Part shown: one piece after another, positions 1 to 8,345 of the stretch | How the letters are laid out: each line of letters opens with the position of its first letter | Numbering within the stretch: position 1 is the stretch's first letter | Assembly: GCA_013216015.1 (NCBI GenBank) | Contig: JABSOI010000028.1 | Span: 16,567-73,595, forward strand | Source of the DNA: Alteromonadaceae bacterium | GTDB taxonomy: Bacteria; Pseudomonadota; Gammaproteobacteria; Enterobacterales; Alteromonadaceae | Direction: 5' to 3' | DNA: 57,029 nt | The notes under the pieces: model-generated | The model's database searches: none | What the model was told of the DNA's origin: nothing | Seen by the model: only the letters and a program-made list of their open reading frames with translations | Position numbers and translations under genes: made by a program

Positions 1-16
1 CAGCTGGTCTATTTAG
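1..16 (+). CDS. C-terminal end of an unidentified gene, cut by the window edge
   Basis: The first bases read SWSI then TAG (stop at 14-16). They are identical to the end of the longer tail at 140-247, so they are probably the true or duplicated 3' end of a plus-strand gene lying left of the window. The product cannot be named from so few residues. Confidence 0.4.
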
Positions 17-96
17 GTATTTTCTCTGTAGCTAAAGGCAAGCTATTGAATTTCAGGATTATAGTCCTTAATAAAATTGGTAGAATACCTCTAAAT

Positions 97-124
97 GATG
101 GGTTACGCCGTTGGCTAACCCATC
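97..124. repeat. Palindromic GATGGGTTA dispersed repeat
   Basis: GATGGGTTA, a short GC-rich loop, then TAACCCATC form a 28-bp hairpin. It is one of eight relatives in the window (others at 328, 11124, 40030, 42957, 43034, 43133 and 43213). REP-like extragenic elements of this kind are common in gammaproteobacteria. Confidence 0.85.
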
Positions 125-139
125 CTACAACTAAACGGT

Positions 140-247
140 GAATCATTAAAGTTTGAAGATGCAGACATTATTATTGTTGGTGATAAAAATGAACCACTGC
201 ATCAATGGCGTAAAAATGTTAATGAGAATGTCAGCTGGTCTATTTAG
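140..247 (+). pseudogene. Duplicated C-terminal fragment of an unidentified gene
   Basis: An open frame without a start reads GESLKFEDADIIIVGDKN and on to WRKNVNENVSWSI, with stop TAG at 245-247. The stop and everything after it repeat positions 1-133. The simplest reading is a tandem duplication that copied about 36 codons of a gene end together with its 3' flank. No ribosome-binding site or start codon accompanies it, so it should be a non-functional remnant. I do not recognise the family. Confidence 0.5.
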
Positions 248-364
248 GTATTTTCTCTGTAGCTAAAGGCAAGCTATTGAATTTCAGGATTATAGTCCTT
301 AATAAAATGGGTAGAATACCTCTAAATGATGGGTTACGCCGTTGGCTAACCCATGCGACAACTA
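232..364. repeat. Direct repeat copy B (gene tail plus 3' flank)
   Basis: Second copy of the 1-133 sequence at an offset of 231 bp. The copies differ at about three positions (for example ATTGG versus ATGGG near position 310) and diverge after the palindrome. The high identity suggests a recent duplication. Confidence 0.9.
328..355. repeat. Palindromic GATGGGTTA dispersed repeat
   Basis: Same hairpin as at 97-124, carried inside copy B of the direct repeat. The distal arm ends CCATG instead of CCATC. Confidence 0.8.
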
Positions 365-395
365 GATAAAATTAACCGTGACATAGGCTATTACA

Positions 396-1928
396 CTACT
401 TTCCAATAACAACCTCTGCATCTGGCAACAAACGTCTATACTCATCCGCCAGAACACCTTTGGCCCGTTCATCACCATGAACTATTCGAATATGCTGCGG
501 TTTAACTTTCATTCGTTTAACAAAATTAACTAAATCCTTTTGATCAGCATGGGCAGAATAACCACTAATGGTATGAATGGCCGCATTTATTTTTACTTTT
601 TGGTGATCAAGATAAACATAACCGCCATTAGGACCATACTTTTGAATATCACGCCCCGGAGTGCCTTTAGCTTGATAACCTACAAATATAACATCAGCAG
701 TTGCCTCAGATAAAAATCGCTTCAAATAGTTCATAATTCGCCCTCCTGAACACATTCCGCTTGCTGCAATAACTATGGCAGGCTTATTCCTTTTAGCTAA
801 ATAGTTAATAGTCGCTAAATGTTCTTGATGACTGTCAATGGTATAAAGCTGGTCAAAATCCAACGGATGGCGCCCATGACTTAGTTTATTTTTAGCTTCT
901 TTATCCCACATTGTTTTGAACTTTCGATATTGCCGGGTAAAATTGGCTGCCATGGGCGAGTCAACAATCACTTCAATAGTATCCCAAAATTGATGCTCAG
1001 GTTTATGAACAGAGTTATGACCAGAGTGATGCTCGGAATTATTGTTTAAACGAAACCCTGAGTCATTCTCAGAACTTTTACTGTTTTTCCTGGCCTCAAC
1101 ATGGATAATTTGTTCAAGCTCGTACAACAGCTCCTGAGTTCTACCAATACTAAACGCTGGAATGAGTACAACACCATTATCAGCCACTGCCTTTTCAATC
1201 ACAGACTTTAACCTGGCACTACGCTGTTTACGGCTGTCATGATTTTTATCGCCATAGGTCGACTCTATAACTAACGTATCAGCCCGATAAGGACTTTTAG
1301 GTGCTGGTAGCAATGGCGTATAAGGCGCACCCAAATCGCCGGAGAACACCACTCTATGACTTAGTGATTGCTCACTGTTGTTCATATCAATTTCAATATA
1401 AGCGGAGCCTAGAATATGCCCTGCTGGTTGAAATCTGGCTTTAACCGTTAGTGCAGTATTTAATGAGGGTGTGTTTACACTGGGCAATAAAGGTAATTCA
1501 AACCACTTTTTGTAATCAATCGGCACTATTAATCGTTCAAGTATTTTTAAACAAGCGGCAATTAATTTTTTATCGCGAGTAACTCCTACTTTCAAGGCGT
1601 CTTCAATCACTAGTGGCAATAAACTCGCCGAGGCTTGTGTAGTATAAATATTCCCATTAAATCCAGCCGCTAATAAGTAAGGAATACGTCCAACATGATC
1701 AATATGACAATGAGTTACCAACAATGCCCGAACGGTGGAAATGTCGAATTCAATACTCAAATGTTCAGCACCACTCTTGCCTGCAGTTTCGGCACCTTGA
1801 AATAACCCGCAGTCAATGAGCAGAGAATTATGATCGTCAATATGTAACTGATGACAAGAGCCAGTCACGCCATTTACGGCACCGTGATGTTGAATTTGGA
1901 TATTTTGCTTGTTTTGTATATTGTGCAT
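396..1928 (-). CDS. Beta-CASP metallo-beta-lactamase-fold ribonuclease (CPSF/YSH1-like)
   Basis: 510 residues. The zinc-binding signature HCHIDH lies at residues 73-78, a further ligand context AGHILGS at 169-175, and the conserved SGDLG at 196-200. VIESTYGD near 220 starts the beta-CASP region, and SAHAD and VHGD motifs lie near the C-terminus. This is the layout of bacterial YSH1/CPSF-73-like proteins, which act as RNA endo- or exonucleases in the cytoplasm. The start is supported by AAAGGA about 9 nt upstream. Residues about 280-313 form a low-complexity, His/Asn/Ser-rich insert that most relatives should lack. The gene stands alone with no obvious operon partner. The family is certain; the RNA substrate is not known. 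Confidence 0.85.
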   Translation of the reverse strand: MHNIQNKQNIQIQHHGAVNGVTGSCHQLHIDDHNSLLIDCGLFQGAETAGKSGAEHLSIEFDISTVRALLVTHCHIDHVGRIPYLLAAGFNGNIYTTQASASLLPLVIEDALKVGVTRDKKLIAACLKILERLIVPIDYKKWFELPLLPSVNTPSLNTALTVKARFQPAGHILGSAYIEIDMNNSEQSLSHRVVFSGDLGAPYTPLLPAPKSPYRADTLVIESTYGDKNHDSRKQRSARLKSVIEKAVADNGVVLIPAFSIGRTQELLYELEQIIHVEARKNSKSSENDSGFRLNNNSEHHSGHNSVHKPEHQFWDTIEVIVDSPMAANFTRQYRKFKTMWDKEAKNKLSHGRHPLDFDQLYTIDSHQEHLATINYLAKRNKPAIVIAASGMCSGGRIMNYLKRFLSEATADVIFVGYQAKGTPGRDIQKYGPNGGYVYLDHQKVKINAAIHTISGYSAHADQKDLVNFVKRMKVKPQHIRIVHGDERAKGVLADEYRRLLPDAEVVIGK

Positions 1929-2143
1929 AGGTAAACAATCCTTTGTTTTGTGGTGTAAGAATACAGGTTAAATATCATCGCTAGTTATACTTAGCCTAGT
2001 ATCTATTTTAGTTAAAACCAATTTTTACAATGAAGTTCAAATAAAAAAACGCATCCAACGCACAGATATTTTTGATATTGAACCTAGTGTCTATACTGTC
2101 ACAATTAAAACACTGGAATGTAATGCTTTTTTGTGAACTTTGA

Positions 2144-2221
2144 GCTGGTCTTAAACCATTACCAGATAAATATCCTTACTTTGATGAATTGAGTAAATTA
2201 TTAAACAATGAGAAAGACTAA
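2144..2221 (+). pseudogene. Possible C-terminal remnant of an unknown gene
   Basis: After an in-frame TGA, 25 codons read AGLKPLPDKYPYFDELSKLL and end at TAA 2219-2221, directly against the stop of the convergent mntA-like gene. No start codon precedes them. The composition looks protein-like, but the stretch is short. The rest of the 1929-2221 gap holds no convincing gene, only a second startless frame (about 2030-2140). Confidence 0.2.
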
Positions 2222-2530
2222 CTATTTTGAAGTTTGGTAAATCACCACACCAACCCGTTGAATGTGCTCAATGAGGTCATAATTATCAATATCATTAAAT
2301 ATTGATATATCAAAAGAATAAGGTGTTAGTAGTTCATCAATTTCCCAACAAATATCAACTAATAATTGGTAGGTAATAGTTGATCCAACCAAGGTCAAGT
2401 CAATATCAGAACTTTTATCAAAATTACCCTTCGCTCTGGAACCATACAATATCACAGAATCAACAGACCGATATTCAGTAAATATTGTGTTTACCTGTAA
2501 AAGTAATTTTTGTTCTAATCCAAATTTCAT
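2222..2530 (-). CDS. mntA: MntA-like minimal nucleotidyltransferase (antitoxin candidate)
   Basis: 102 residues. The nucleotidyltransferase signature GSRAKGNFDKSSDID fits GS-X10-DXD exactly, with a downstream SFDISIF segment that supplies the third acidic residue. Proteins of this size paired with a HEPN partner are the antitoxin half of type VII HepT/MntA modules, where MntA AMPylates and silences the toxin. Its start overlaps the stop of the upstream gene by 4 bp (ATGA), so the two are translationally coupled. The toxin-antitoxin role is inferred from family and pairing. It could also be an uncharacterised adenylyltransferase pair. Confidence 0.75.
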   Translation of the reverse strand: MKFGLEQKLLLQVNTIFTEYRSVDSVILYGSRAKGNFDKSSDIDLTLVGSTITYQLLVDICWEIDELLTPYSFDISIFNDIDNYDLIEHIQRVGVVIYQTSK

Positions 2531-2955
2531 TTATTAGTTGAATCTAAGTTCTTTATTAAAACCAGTTTAGTATTTAATGTTACAAACTCAGGATAATAAG
2601 TATCAATAATTAGGTGTGATACCTTAGCAGCAGTTATTTGATTATAAGTATGAGATGTTAATGCCCTACTCTTTATCATTGTCATCCAAGTATTACCATC
2701 ATCAATTAAACCACGTTGAAAAGCCAATCGGATAGCATCCCTGCTACCTTGAATATCTGTATCACCTTGGTCTTTGTAAAAATCTTTAATACAATTCCAG
2801 GCTAACTCGTAGTTGTATTCAAAGGCTTGTATTAGCCCTTGTTCTTCAAGCTTAGTTAATTTGCGTTGTTGAGTAATTTCAATCGCATCTGTTAATTCAT
2901 TCAGTACCAAAGTAAAATTAGCCAAGCGTTGATGCCAACGTATGTCATGATTCAT
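2527..2955 (-). CDS. hepT: HEPN protein, HI0074/HepT type (toxin candidate)
   Basis: 142 residues, the first gene of a two-gene unit with the MntA-like protein. All-helical sequence of the HI0074 'nucleotidyltransferase substrate-binding' family. The motif RALTSHTY (R-X4-H-X-Y) is the HEPN RNase signature of HepT toxins, and a Tyr of this type is the residue AMPylated by MntA in characterised systems. I therefore infer a type VII toxin that cleaves RNA when unmodified. The upstream ribosome-binding site is weak. No mobile-element gene is adjacent, though the neighbourhood is repeat-rich and looks rearranged. Confidence 0.75.
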   Translation of the reverse strand: MNHDIRWHQRLANFTLVLNELTDAIEITQQRKLTKLEEQGLIQAFEYNYELAWNCIKDFYKDQGDTDIQGSRDAIRLAFQRGLIDDGNTWMTMIKSRALTSHTYNQITAAKVSHLIIDTYYPEFVTLNTKLVLIKNLDSTNK

Positions 2956-3579
2956 GTTAAGTCTAATTTATTTAAGTTAATTCAGGTATCTGAAACAAGT
3001 TGTTCCATAATATATTAAATTGTTCGAGGTTTGAATTTAAAAGGCTATTTTACTACTTAGTAATAACAAACTAACCAATAACTAGGTGATATCTAAGGCA
3101 TTTATCTTAGACGCAAAATATAGTGGCCAAACCTGATTATGAGGATCATCTGTAGAACCCGTTGTTCCAACCAATTTCAATGTTGTTTCAGGAGAAAATT
3201 TTGAAATATAGGTTTTATAAAAATTTACGCTCCTAATTTTGCAATTTATTGAGCAATATAGGGCGCATAGACAAATGGTCGATTGAATTACGAACAGCTT
3301 AGGTATAATCAACCACACTTTAATGCGCCTAAAAGTGTAATAACTCACCATATGGATGCAAAAAAAAATGTTAGCTCCTATAATTAAGTGCAATAAATAT
3401 TACACATTTCCCTTTTGATTTGGTTATTCTAATATCATCATTTTGATAAGTTCATTAATACTGCCATTAAAAACCTGTTAACAGTCTCTAACATTTAAAG
3501 CATATCTACCTCTTGTTGTTTTCTTCTTTAACCATATAATATGTGCAATTAAAACGAATCATTACTATCGGAGACTTTA
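2956..3579. other. Intergenic region without a convincing gene
   Basis: AT-rich 624 bp between the divergently transcribed hepT-like gene and the gene at 3580. A minus-strand frame at 3082-3393 is open for 103 codons from a TTG, or 84 from an internal ATG. It has no well-placed ribosome-binding site and no recognisable domain, so I do not call it a gene. Promoters for both flanking genes should be here, but I see no clear consensus. Confidence 0.4.
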
Positions 3580-4065
3580 ATGAACAAATCTTTAACGGTA
3601 TTTACCGTACTACTAGCAGGTTATTTAGCTTACGGTGCTTTTACCGACAATAAAAATGAAGAAATAACTAAGCAATCTGAGCAAGCACAGGTGAACAGTA
3701 ACTCTGACCTTAACTCTGACCTTAACTCTGACCTTAACTCTGAAACAATTGATGAGGTTGAACTTTATGCCGAACAATTTATAGAAGGTACTTTTGTGTT
3801 AACCATTAATACTGACACAGCCGAGTCTACTCAACACTTTACCTTTTACAAAGATGGTAATTTTACTTTAACGAGAGAAATGGTGCGCCCGTTTGCTGGT
3901 TTAAGAGGGGAAATTTCAGGTAGTTACACTATTGAAAACAACGACATTAAATTAGTCTTCCCTCAAGAAAGAGATAAAAAAGCTTTCCCTGTTGACACCG
4001 CAAAGTTAGAAATTAAAACTAATGATGAACTTGTTTATAATAAATTAAGTGTATATCGCTCGTAA
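3580..4065 (+). CDS. Small membrane-anchored or secreted protein of unknown function
   Basis: 161 residues. The N-terminus has one hydrophobic segment (about residues 4-22) that could be an uncleaved anchor or signal peptide. A low-complexity linker follows, containing NSDL in tandem and rich in Asn, Ser and Asp. The C-terminal 110 residues (about 50-161) look like a small beta-rich domain with alternating polar and hydrophobic residues. GGAG stands 8 nt before the ATG. A strong hairpin terminator follows the stop. I do not recognise the family, and nothing in the neighbourhood suggests a role. Confidence 0.7.
   Translation: MNKSLTVFTVLLAGYLAYGAFTDNKNEEITKQSEQAQVNSNSDLNSDLNSDLNSETIDEVELYAEQFIEGTFVLTINTDTAESTQHFTFYKDGNFTLTREMVRPFAGLRGEISGSYTIENNDIKLVFPQERDKKAFPVDTAKLEIKTNDELVYNKLSVYRS
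3700..3744 (+). repeat. 12-bp in-frame tandem repeat
   Basis: AACTCTGACCTT is present three times in perfect tandem, followed by a fourth partial copy. It encodes NSDL repeats in the linker of the preceding protein. The unit is a multiple of three, so copy-number change would only alter linker length. Confidence 0.9.
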
Positions 4066-4079
4066 CATATTTTTAATAT

Positions 4080-4113
4080 AAGGCTCTATTTTTTAACCGG
4101 AGCCTTATTTTTT
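4080..4113. terminator. Bidirectional rho-independent terminator
   Basis: AAGGCTC (4080-4086) pairs with GAGCCTT (4100-4106), followed by a T run to 4113 on the plus strand. It ends the gene at 3580-4065. Its distal arm overlaps the stop codon of the convergent gene at 4105. Confidence 0.75.
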
Positions 4114-4908
4114 AATGTTCAACATCTTCCTCGCTCGACTATTTCCATTCTCTGCAGCTATTTTAAGCCACTGACGAGCCATTTCTCTATCTTTCTTAGT
4201 GTGCAATCCTTTAGCATAAAATAAAGCAACCATTAACTGTGAGTCGTTATGGTCTTTTTCTGCCGCTTTTAAATAATACGCATATGCCTTGTTAAAATCT
4301 CTTATCGACTGAAAATATTGGCCTAATTGATATTGTGCTTCTACACTGCCTAATTGCGCCGCTTTATCGAACCAAAATAAAGCTTTTTCTTTATCAGGTA
4401 ATATATTTTGATATATAAGCGCTAAATTGATTTGAGCTTTAACAAAATCTTTGTCAGCCGCTTTAGAGAGCCATTCAACCGCTTTTGTTATACTTTTGGT
4501 TACCCCATTACCGTTAAGATATAAGAGGGCTAAATTATTTTGTGATAAGGGTTCTTCGTGTTCAGCTGCATAAATATAATGTGATATGGCTTTATTTATA
4601 TTTTTTTCAAGTACACCCCCTGTTTCGTACAACCGACCAATTTTATATCTGATCTTAGTATGTGGAGATTTGGCTGCTTTTAAATACCAATATTTAGCTA
4701 ACGTTAAATCCTTTTCAACAACATTTCCATTTTGGTATGCAAAAGCGAGATTATATTGCGAGTATGTATCCCCAATCTCAGCCTGCTCCTTTAAAGTAGC
4801 TAATTGTTCGGTAGTAAAAGTTTCTGCGAAAACATTATGGCTAGAAAGAAGGACAATACTAAAAAGAAATAAATAAACTCTGTTTCGAAGTAAATTTAAT
4901 AATATCAT
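4105..4908 (-). CDS. Secreted Sel1-repeat (TPR-like) protein
   Basis: 267 residues. A signal peptide occupies about residues 1-28, ending near HNVFAET. The rest is about six Sel1-like repeats of roughly 36 residues, each showing the A-x-x-x-L-A-x-x-Y-x-x-G and A-x-x-W-x-x-K-A-A pattern (for example YNLAFAYQNG and AKYWYLKAA). Sel1 repeats are alpha-solenoid scaffolds for protein contacts, so this is probably a periplasmic adaptor. It converges on the gene at 3580 and lies downstream of the large lipoprotein gene, separated from it by a terminator. Confidence 0.8.
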   Translation of the reverse strand: MILLNLLRNRVYLFLFSIVLLSSHNVFAETFTTEQLATLKEQAEIGDTYSQYNLAFAYQNGNVVEKDLTLAKYWYLKAAKSPHTKIRYKIGRLYETGGVLEKNINKAISHYIYAAEHEEPLSQNNLALLYLNGNGVTKSITKAVEWLSKAADKDFVKAQINLALIYQNILPDKEKALFWFDKAAQLGSVEAQYQLGQYFQSIRDFNKAYAYYLKAAEKDHNDSQLMVALFYAKGLHTKKDREMARQWLKIAAENGNSRARKMLNIKK

Positions 4909-4949
4909 TGAACCTCAAATTATATTTCTAATTGATGAGAATAAGGAAT

Positions 4950-4978
4950 AAAAAAAAGGAGGCTAATGCCTCCCTTTT
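4950..4978 (-). terminator. Rho-independent terminator of the large lipoprotein gene
   Basis: On the minus strand GGAGGC, loop ATTA, GCCTCC is followed by eight T residues. The stem lies at 4958-4973, about 30 bp after the stop at 5007. It is one of the strongest terminators in the window. Confidence 0.9.
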
Positions 4979-5006
4979 AAATACTTAAGTAAAAAACTAA
5001 TATTAT

Positions 5007-8000
5007 TTATTGAATAATAAAACCAAGTATTTTAGTTTCACCAGTAATTGAACTAGTAACACCACCAAAACTATCTGCATCACCATTTACAGCAGCGTTA
5101 TCTATAGCTACTAATCGTGTTGAACCAACCACAATTGGTTGTGCTAATGTGACTAAACCTGCGGCGGTAAAGTCAATCTCAATACGATCATCACCAGTGA
5201 ACAATGCTACCGTGCCAATAGGCATAGCTAATTCAGCACCATCAGCGAAAACTAATTTAAAGAATTCAGAAATGTCAGCTCTATCTTCAAAGTAATTACC
5301 ATCATTAGCTGTACCTGTTCCAACACTGCTATCTGCCAAATCGATATCTTGATACACACCAGCTTCCAAGCCAGTCTTAATAGCGTGACTGAAAGTAAAG
5401 ATAGCAGTGAATGCGGAAACTTGATCAGCTGTTGGAGCATCTAAGTCAAGGAATTTTGAAGCAAGTTCAAATTCACTAACATCACTATATGCTAAGAAAC
5501 GAGGAGAACTAACTTCCCAACGAGCAGCAGGAACAGCGCCAACTGGTGTAAAGTCAGACCACATGTTACCAGTCGCATCAGGTACCATATCCCAGTTTAG
5601 AATGGCATGTTGCTCTTCATCTGTATCACCAGTTTCATCATACAAGAACTCACCATTTGTTCCGTCTTGGAAAATGGCAACAAGTCCTGCAGGTACAGTC
5701 ATTGCGTATTCATTGCCTGTTGCAGATGTACGTGCTGCATCATTCAATGTAAGAGTTACACCAGCTGATAATGAATTATCAGTAGGGTCTGTTACAGTAA
5801 GGCTAACAGCAGGATTAGTATCTACACTTTCGTTAAATTCAACAACAAAAGTAGCTCCAAGCCATTTAGCTGAAACAACCATCGGAGGCATAGCATCTTG
5901 CATCATGATGTTTGCATTCGAAGCTTCAGTAATAACATTACCTGCACTATCTTCATATGCGCCTTCAAAACCAAGCATTGAACCAGCATCATCATTTGCT
6001 AATGACATAACATCAGGAGTAGCAAAATCAACTAAATCAGCATTAGAAGGTTCATCATCTACATTAAGTGCAACATCGTTATTAACTGTATAGCCTGTGA
6101 TATTAGCAGCAGTACCAGAATAAGTAGGTGCAGCGGCAGCAACAGCAGTTAGATTTTCAGAGAATGCAACACCGATTTCTGCAGAAACTTTTTCCCACTC
6201 AGTAAAGGCAGCTGCATCATACATAGCGTGAACTGTTGTTGTATCCAAATCTTCAGTAGACTCTAAATCAGCAGCTACCGCACCAGCAGTTTCATCTGCA
6301 GCAGACAAACGACCAGCCATATCATCTACCAAGCCGTCAAACTCTTCACCGCGCTCACCTTGACCAGCTAAATGTCTAGGTTGAACGAATAGGATAGGTG
6401 TACCTACTATTGCAAATTCACCTGATGCTACACCAGAAATTTCACCACCAGCACCAAATTCTGCGTTATAGGTTTCAGAACTAACAGTTAATTGGTTACC
6501 TTTAGCATAACTTTCTTGCAATACAGCAGTAGGTGCAATTGTATCTTGCAAAGTAACAGTAACTGTTGAATCTGAAAGTACATCACCCCAACCATTCTTA
6601 GGTGTTAATGTAACTTCATCACCGTGTGCAGCACCTTCGAATTGAGCGACACCACCACCTGTTGCTTCTGGAGTAGGGCTCCATACTACACCACCTGGCG
6701 AACCAGAAGTGTCATATTCAACTACACCAAGATCTTCTTGGAACTTGCCAGCTAGTAAAGTAGAACCAAGAATTTCATCGCCTAACGCGATTAAACGAGT
6801 AGCAGTGTCTGAGTCACCATTTAATTGTGACAGAATTGCACTTGCACGAGAAACACCATCGATGTTATCCGCAAATGCTGAGCTATATTCAGCTAAATCA
6901 ACATCTAGTGCAGACGTACCAGTATCACCATCAGCACCTGGAACAGCATCAGTTACTTGTGGACCTAAAACTACAGTACCATCACCAGTAGGCATTTCGA
7001 AAGTAGCAAAGAAAACGTGAGTATAAGACGCATTTCCGCCTGTAAGAGTTACAGAAACAGCATCATAATCAATATCGTCATTACCAACCATGTATAGACC
7101 ATCTTCAGCGTCAGTAGCATTCCAGAATGGGAACCATACATCTACTTTAGAACCACCAGCCAAGTCTTCCGCGAATGTTACTGTTGCAGAAGCACCATCA
7201 TCAGTACTAGCAACTACAGCGTCAGCAACAACATCACCATCAACTAAAACACGGGCTTGTGTTAGGTCGAAGTCTGCAGACATAGCTTCACTAAAATTAA
7301 TGACAAAATCATTTACAACGCCATCATTTAGTAATGCATAACTATGTACAGTACTTGCGTCAGGTGTTGCGGCATCAGCATCATGATCATAGATATATGT
7401 ACTTCCAAGACCACCTTCTGAAAATGCAGTACCCATTTGACCGTCAATTGAAACTACTTTAGGTGCTGTTGCTACATATGGAGCACCTTCGAATTCATTC
7501 GCACATACTGCAGTAGTACCTAAGAATAAATCAACACCTTCGTTCTTAGTATAAAGTGTTGTACCGTTGTCTAGTTCAGCTGCATCTGTTACATCATAAC
7601 CAGTAACTAAAAAGTTTAAAACCGAATCATCAGGTAATAAAACATCGAACATACCGTCATCATTAGTCATTACAGAGAAAGCAGCAGAACCAACAGTTCC
7701 AGATACCGTCTGAAGATCTCCATCTTCGTCTTCTCCAACTAAACCAACAAAATCAAATACAACTGTTCCACCTACAAGTGGTGAACCTGTAGCACAATCA
7801 CGTAAATAACCGGTAGTACGAGTAGTGATTGTAGGTATTACAGCTGTACCTGCTTGCGCTAAGAAGCCATCTATATATGTATGGACAGAACTAGTTATAA
7901 CTGTTGACTCTGAATCATCACTGTTATTTACTTGTGCCGCAGGAGTTACTGTTACAGAAGCGGACAAACCATTTTCAGCAACAATACTGACAAGTAAAGG

Positions 8001-8345
8001 AGAACCAACGTCTGCACTACCATCAGCACCTTGTACGTTTATAACTGCTACATTTTCAAATAAATAAACACCACCGCCATCTGTAGTAACTTCAACACCT
8101 GCTAAAAATACTTTAGCACCTACAACCGGAACATTATTTGTATCTAATACTACGCCTGTAACTGCACCAGTTAACTGTTGATTACCAACAGAATTTTGAG
8201 CTACTTCAGTTGTAGTTTCAGACTGTGAAACAGTGTTAGACACGCTGCCTTCATCACCGTCAACACCACAGGCAGTTAAACCCATAGTTAAAACAACTGC
8301 TAGAGCTATTTTAGTTTTTTTAAATCTTTGATTATTATTAACCAT
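5007..8345 (-). CDS. Large lipoprotein with Ig-like and carboxypeptidase-regulatory-like domains
   Basis: 1112 residues from the ATG at 8345. A GTG 18 bp upstream keeps the frame open, but AGGA lies between the two codons and positions the ATG. The N-terminus is a lipoprotein signal with lipobox LTAC, then an acidic Ser/Thr-rich linker. About residues 60-130 resemble a carboxypeptidase-regulatory fold (GVVLDTNNVPVVGAKVFLAG), and a second copy starts at GYLRDCATGSPLVGGTVV. Beyond it lie long Ig/SwmB-like stretches (for example DFVINFSEAMSADFDL) rich in Asp, Ala and Thr with almost no Cys. It is probably an outer-membrane or surface-displayed adhesin-like protein of marine bacteria. Its ligand is unknown, and I see no secretion partner nearby. 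Confidence 0.7.
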   Translation of the reverse strand: MVNNNQRFKKTKIALAVVLTMGLTACGVDGDEGSVSNTVSQSETTTEVAQNSVGNQQLTGAVTGVVLDTNNVPVVGAKVFLAGVEVTTDGGGVYLFENVAVINVQGADGSADVGSPLLVSIVAENGLSASVTVTPAAQVNNSDDSESTVITSSVHTYIDGFLAQAGTAVIPTITTRTTGYLRDCATGSPLVGGTVVFDFVGLVGEDEDGDLQTVSGTVGSAAFSVMTNDDGMFDVLLPDDSVLNFLVTGYDVTDAAELDNGTTLYTKNEGVDLFLGTTAVCANEFEGAPYVATAPKVVSIDGQMGTAFSEGGLGSTYIYDHDADAATPDASTVHSYALLNDGVVNDFVINFSEAMSADFDLTQARVLVDGDVVADAVVASTDDGASATVTFAEDLAGGSKVDVWFPFWNATDAEDGLYMVGNDDIDYDAVSVTLTGGNASYTHVFFATFEMPTGDGTVVLGPQVTDAVPGADGDTGTSALDVDLAEYSSAFADNIDGVSRASAILSQLNGDSDTATRLIALGDEILGSTLLAGKFQEDLGVVEYDTSGSPGGVVWSPTPEATGGGVAQFEGAAHGDEVTLTPKNGWGDVLSDSTVTVTLQDTIAPTAVLQESYAKGNQLTVSSETYNAEFGAGGEISGVASGEFAIVGTPILFVQPRHLAGQGERGEEFDGLVDDMAGRLSAADETAGAVAADLESTEDLDTTTVHAMYDAAAFTEWEKVSAEIGVAFSENLTAVAAAAPTYSGTAANITGYTVNNDVALNVDDEPSNADLVDFATPDVMSLANDDAGSMLGFEGAYEDSAGNVITEASNANIMMQDAMPPMVVSAKWLGATFVVEFNESVDTNPAVSLTVTDPTDNSLSAGVTLTLNDAARTSATGNEYAMTVPAGLVAIFQDGTNGEFLYDETGDTDEEQHAILNWDMVPDATGNMWSDFTPVGAVPAARWEVSSPRFLAYSDVSEFELASKFLDLDAPTADQVSAFTAIFTFSHAIKTGLEAGVYQDIDLADSSVGTGTANDGNYFEDRADISEFFKLVFADGAELAMPIGTVALFTGDDRIEIDFTAAGLVTLAQPIVVGSTRLVAIDNAAVNGDADSFGGVTSSITGETKILGFIIQ

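Larger units (their letters stand above)
1..133. repeat. Direct repeat copy A (gene tail plus 3' flank)
   Basis: Positions 1-133 recur at 232-364 (offset 231 bp) with about three mismatches. The repeated unit carries the last codons of a plus-strand gene, its stop codon, about 80 bp of 3' flank and a palindromic GATGGGTTA element. The unit probably begins left of the window. Confidence 0.9.

Noticed and set aside
3082-3393. 103-codon minus-strand frame
   Set aside because: It starts at TTG or a weakly supported internal ATG, lacks a placed ribosome-binding site, and shows no recognisable domain.
5563-8067. Several plus-strand frames antisense to the large lipoprotein gene
   Set aside because: They are shadows produced by the biased Ala/Thr/Asp-rich codon use of the minus-strand gene; none has a ribosome-binding site or family match.
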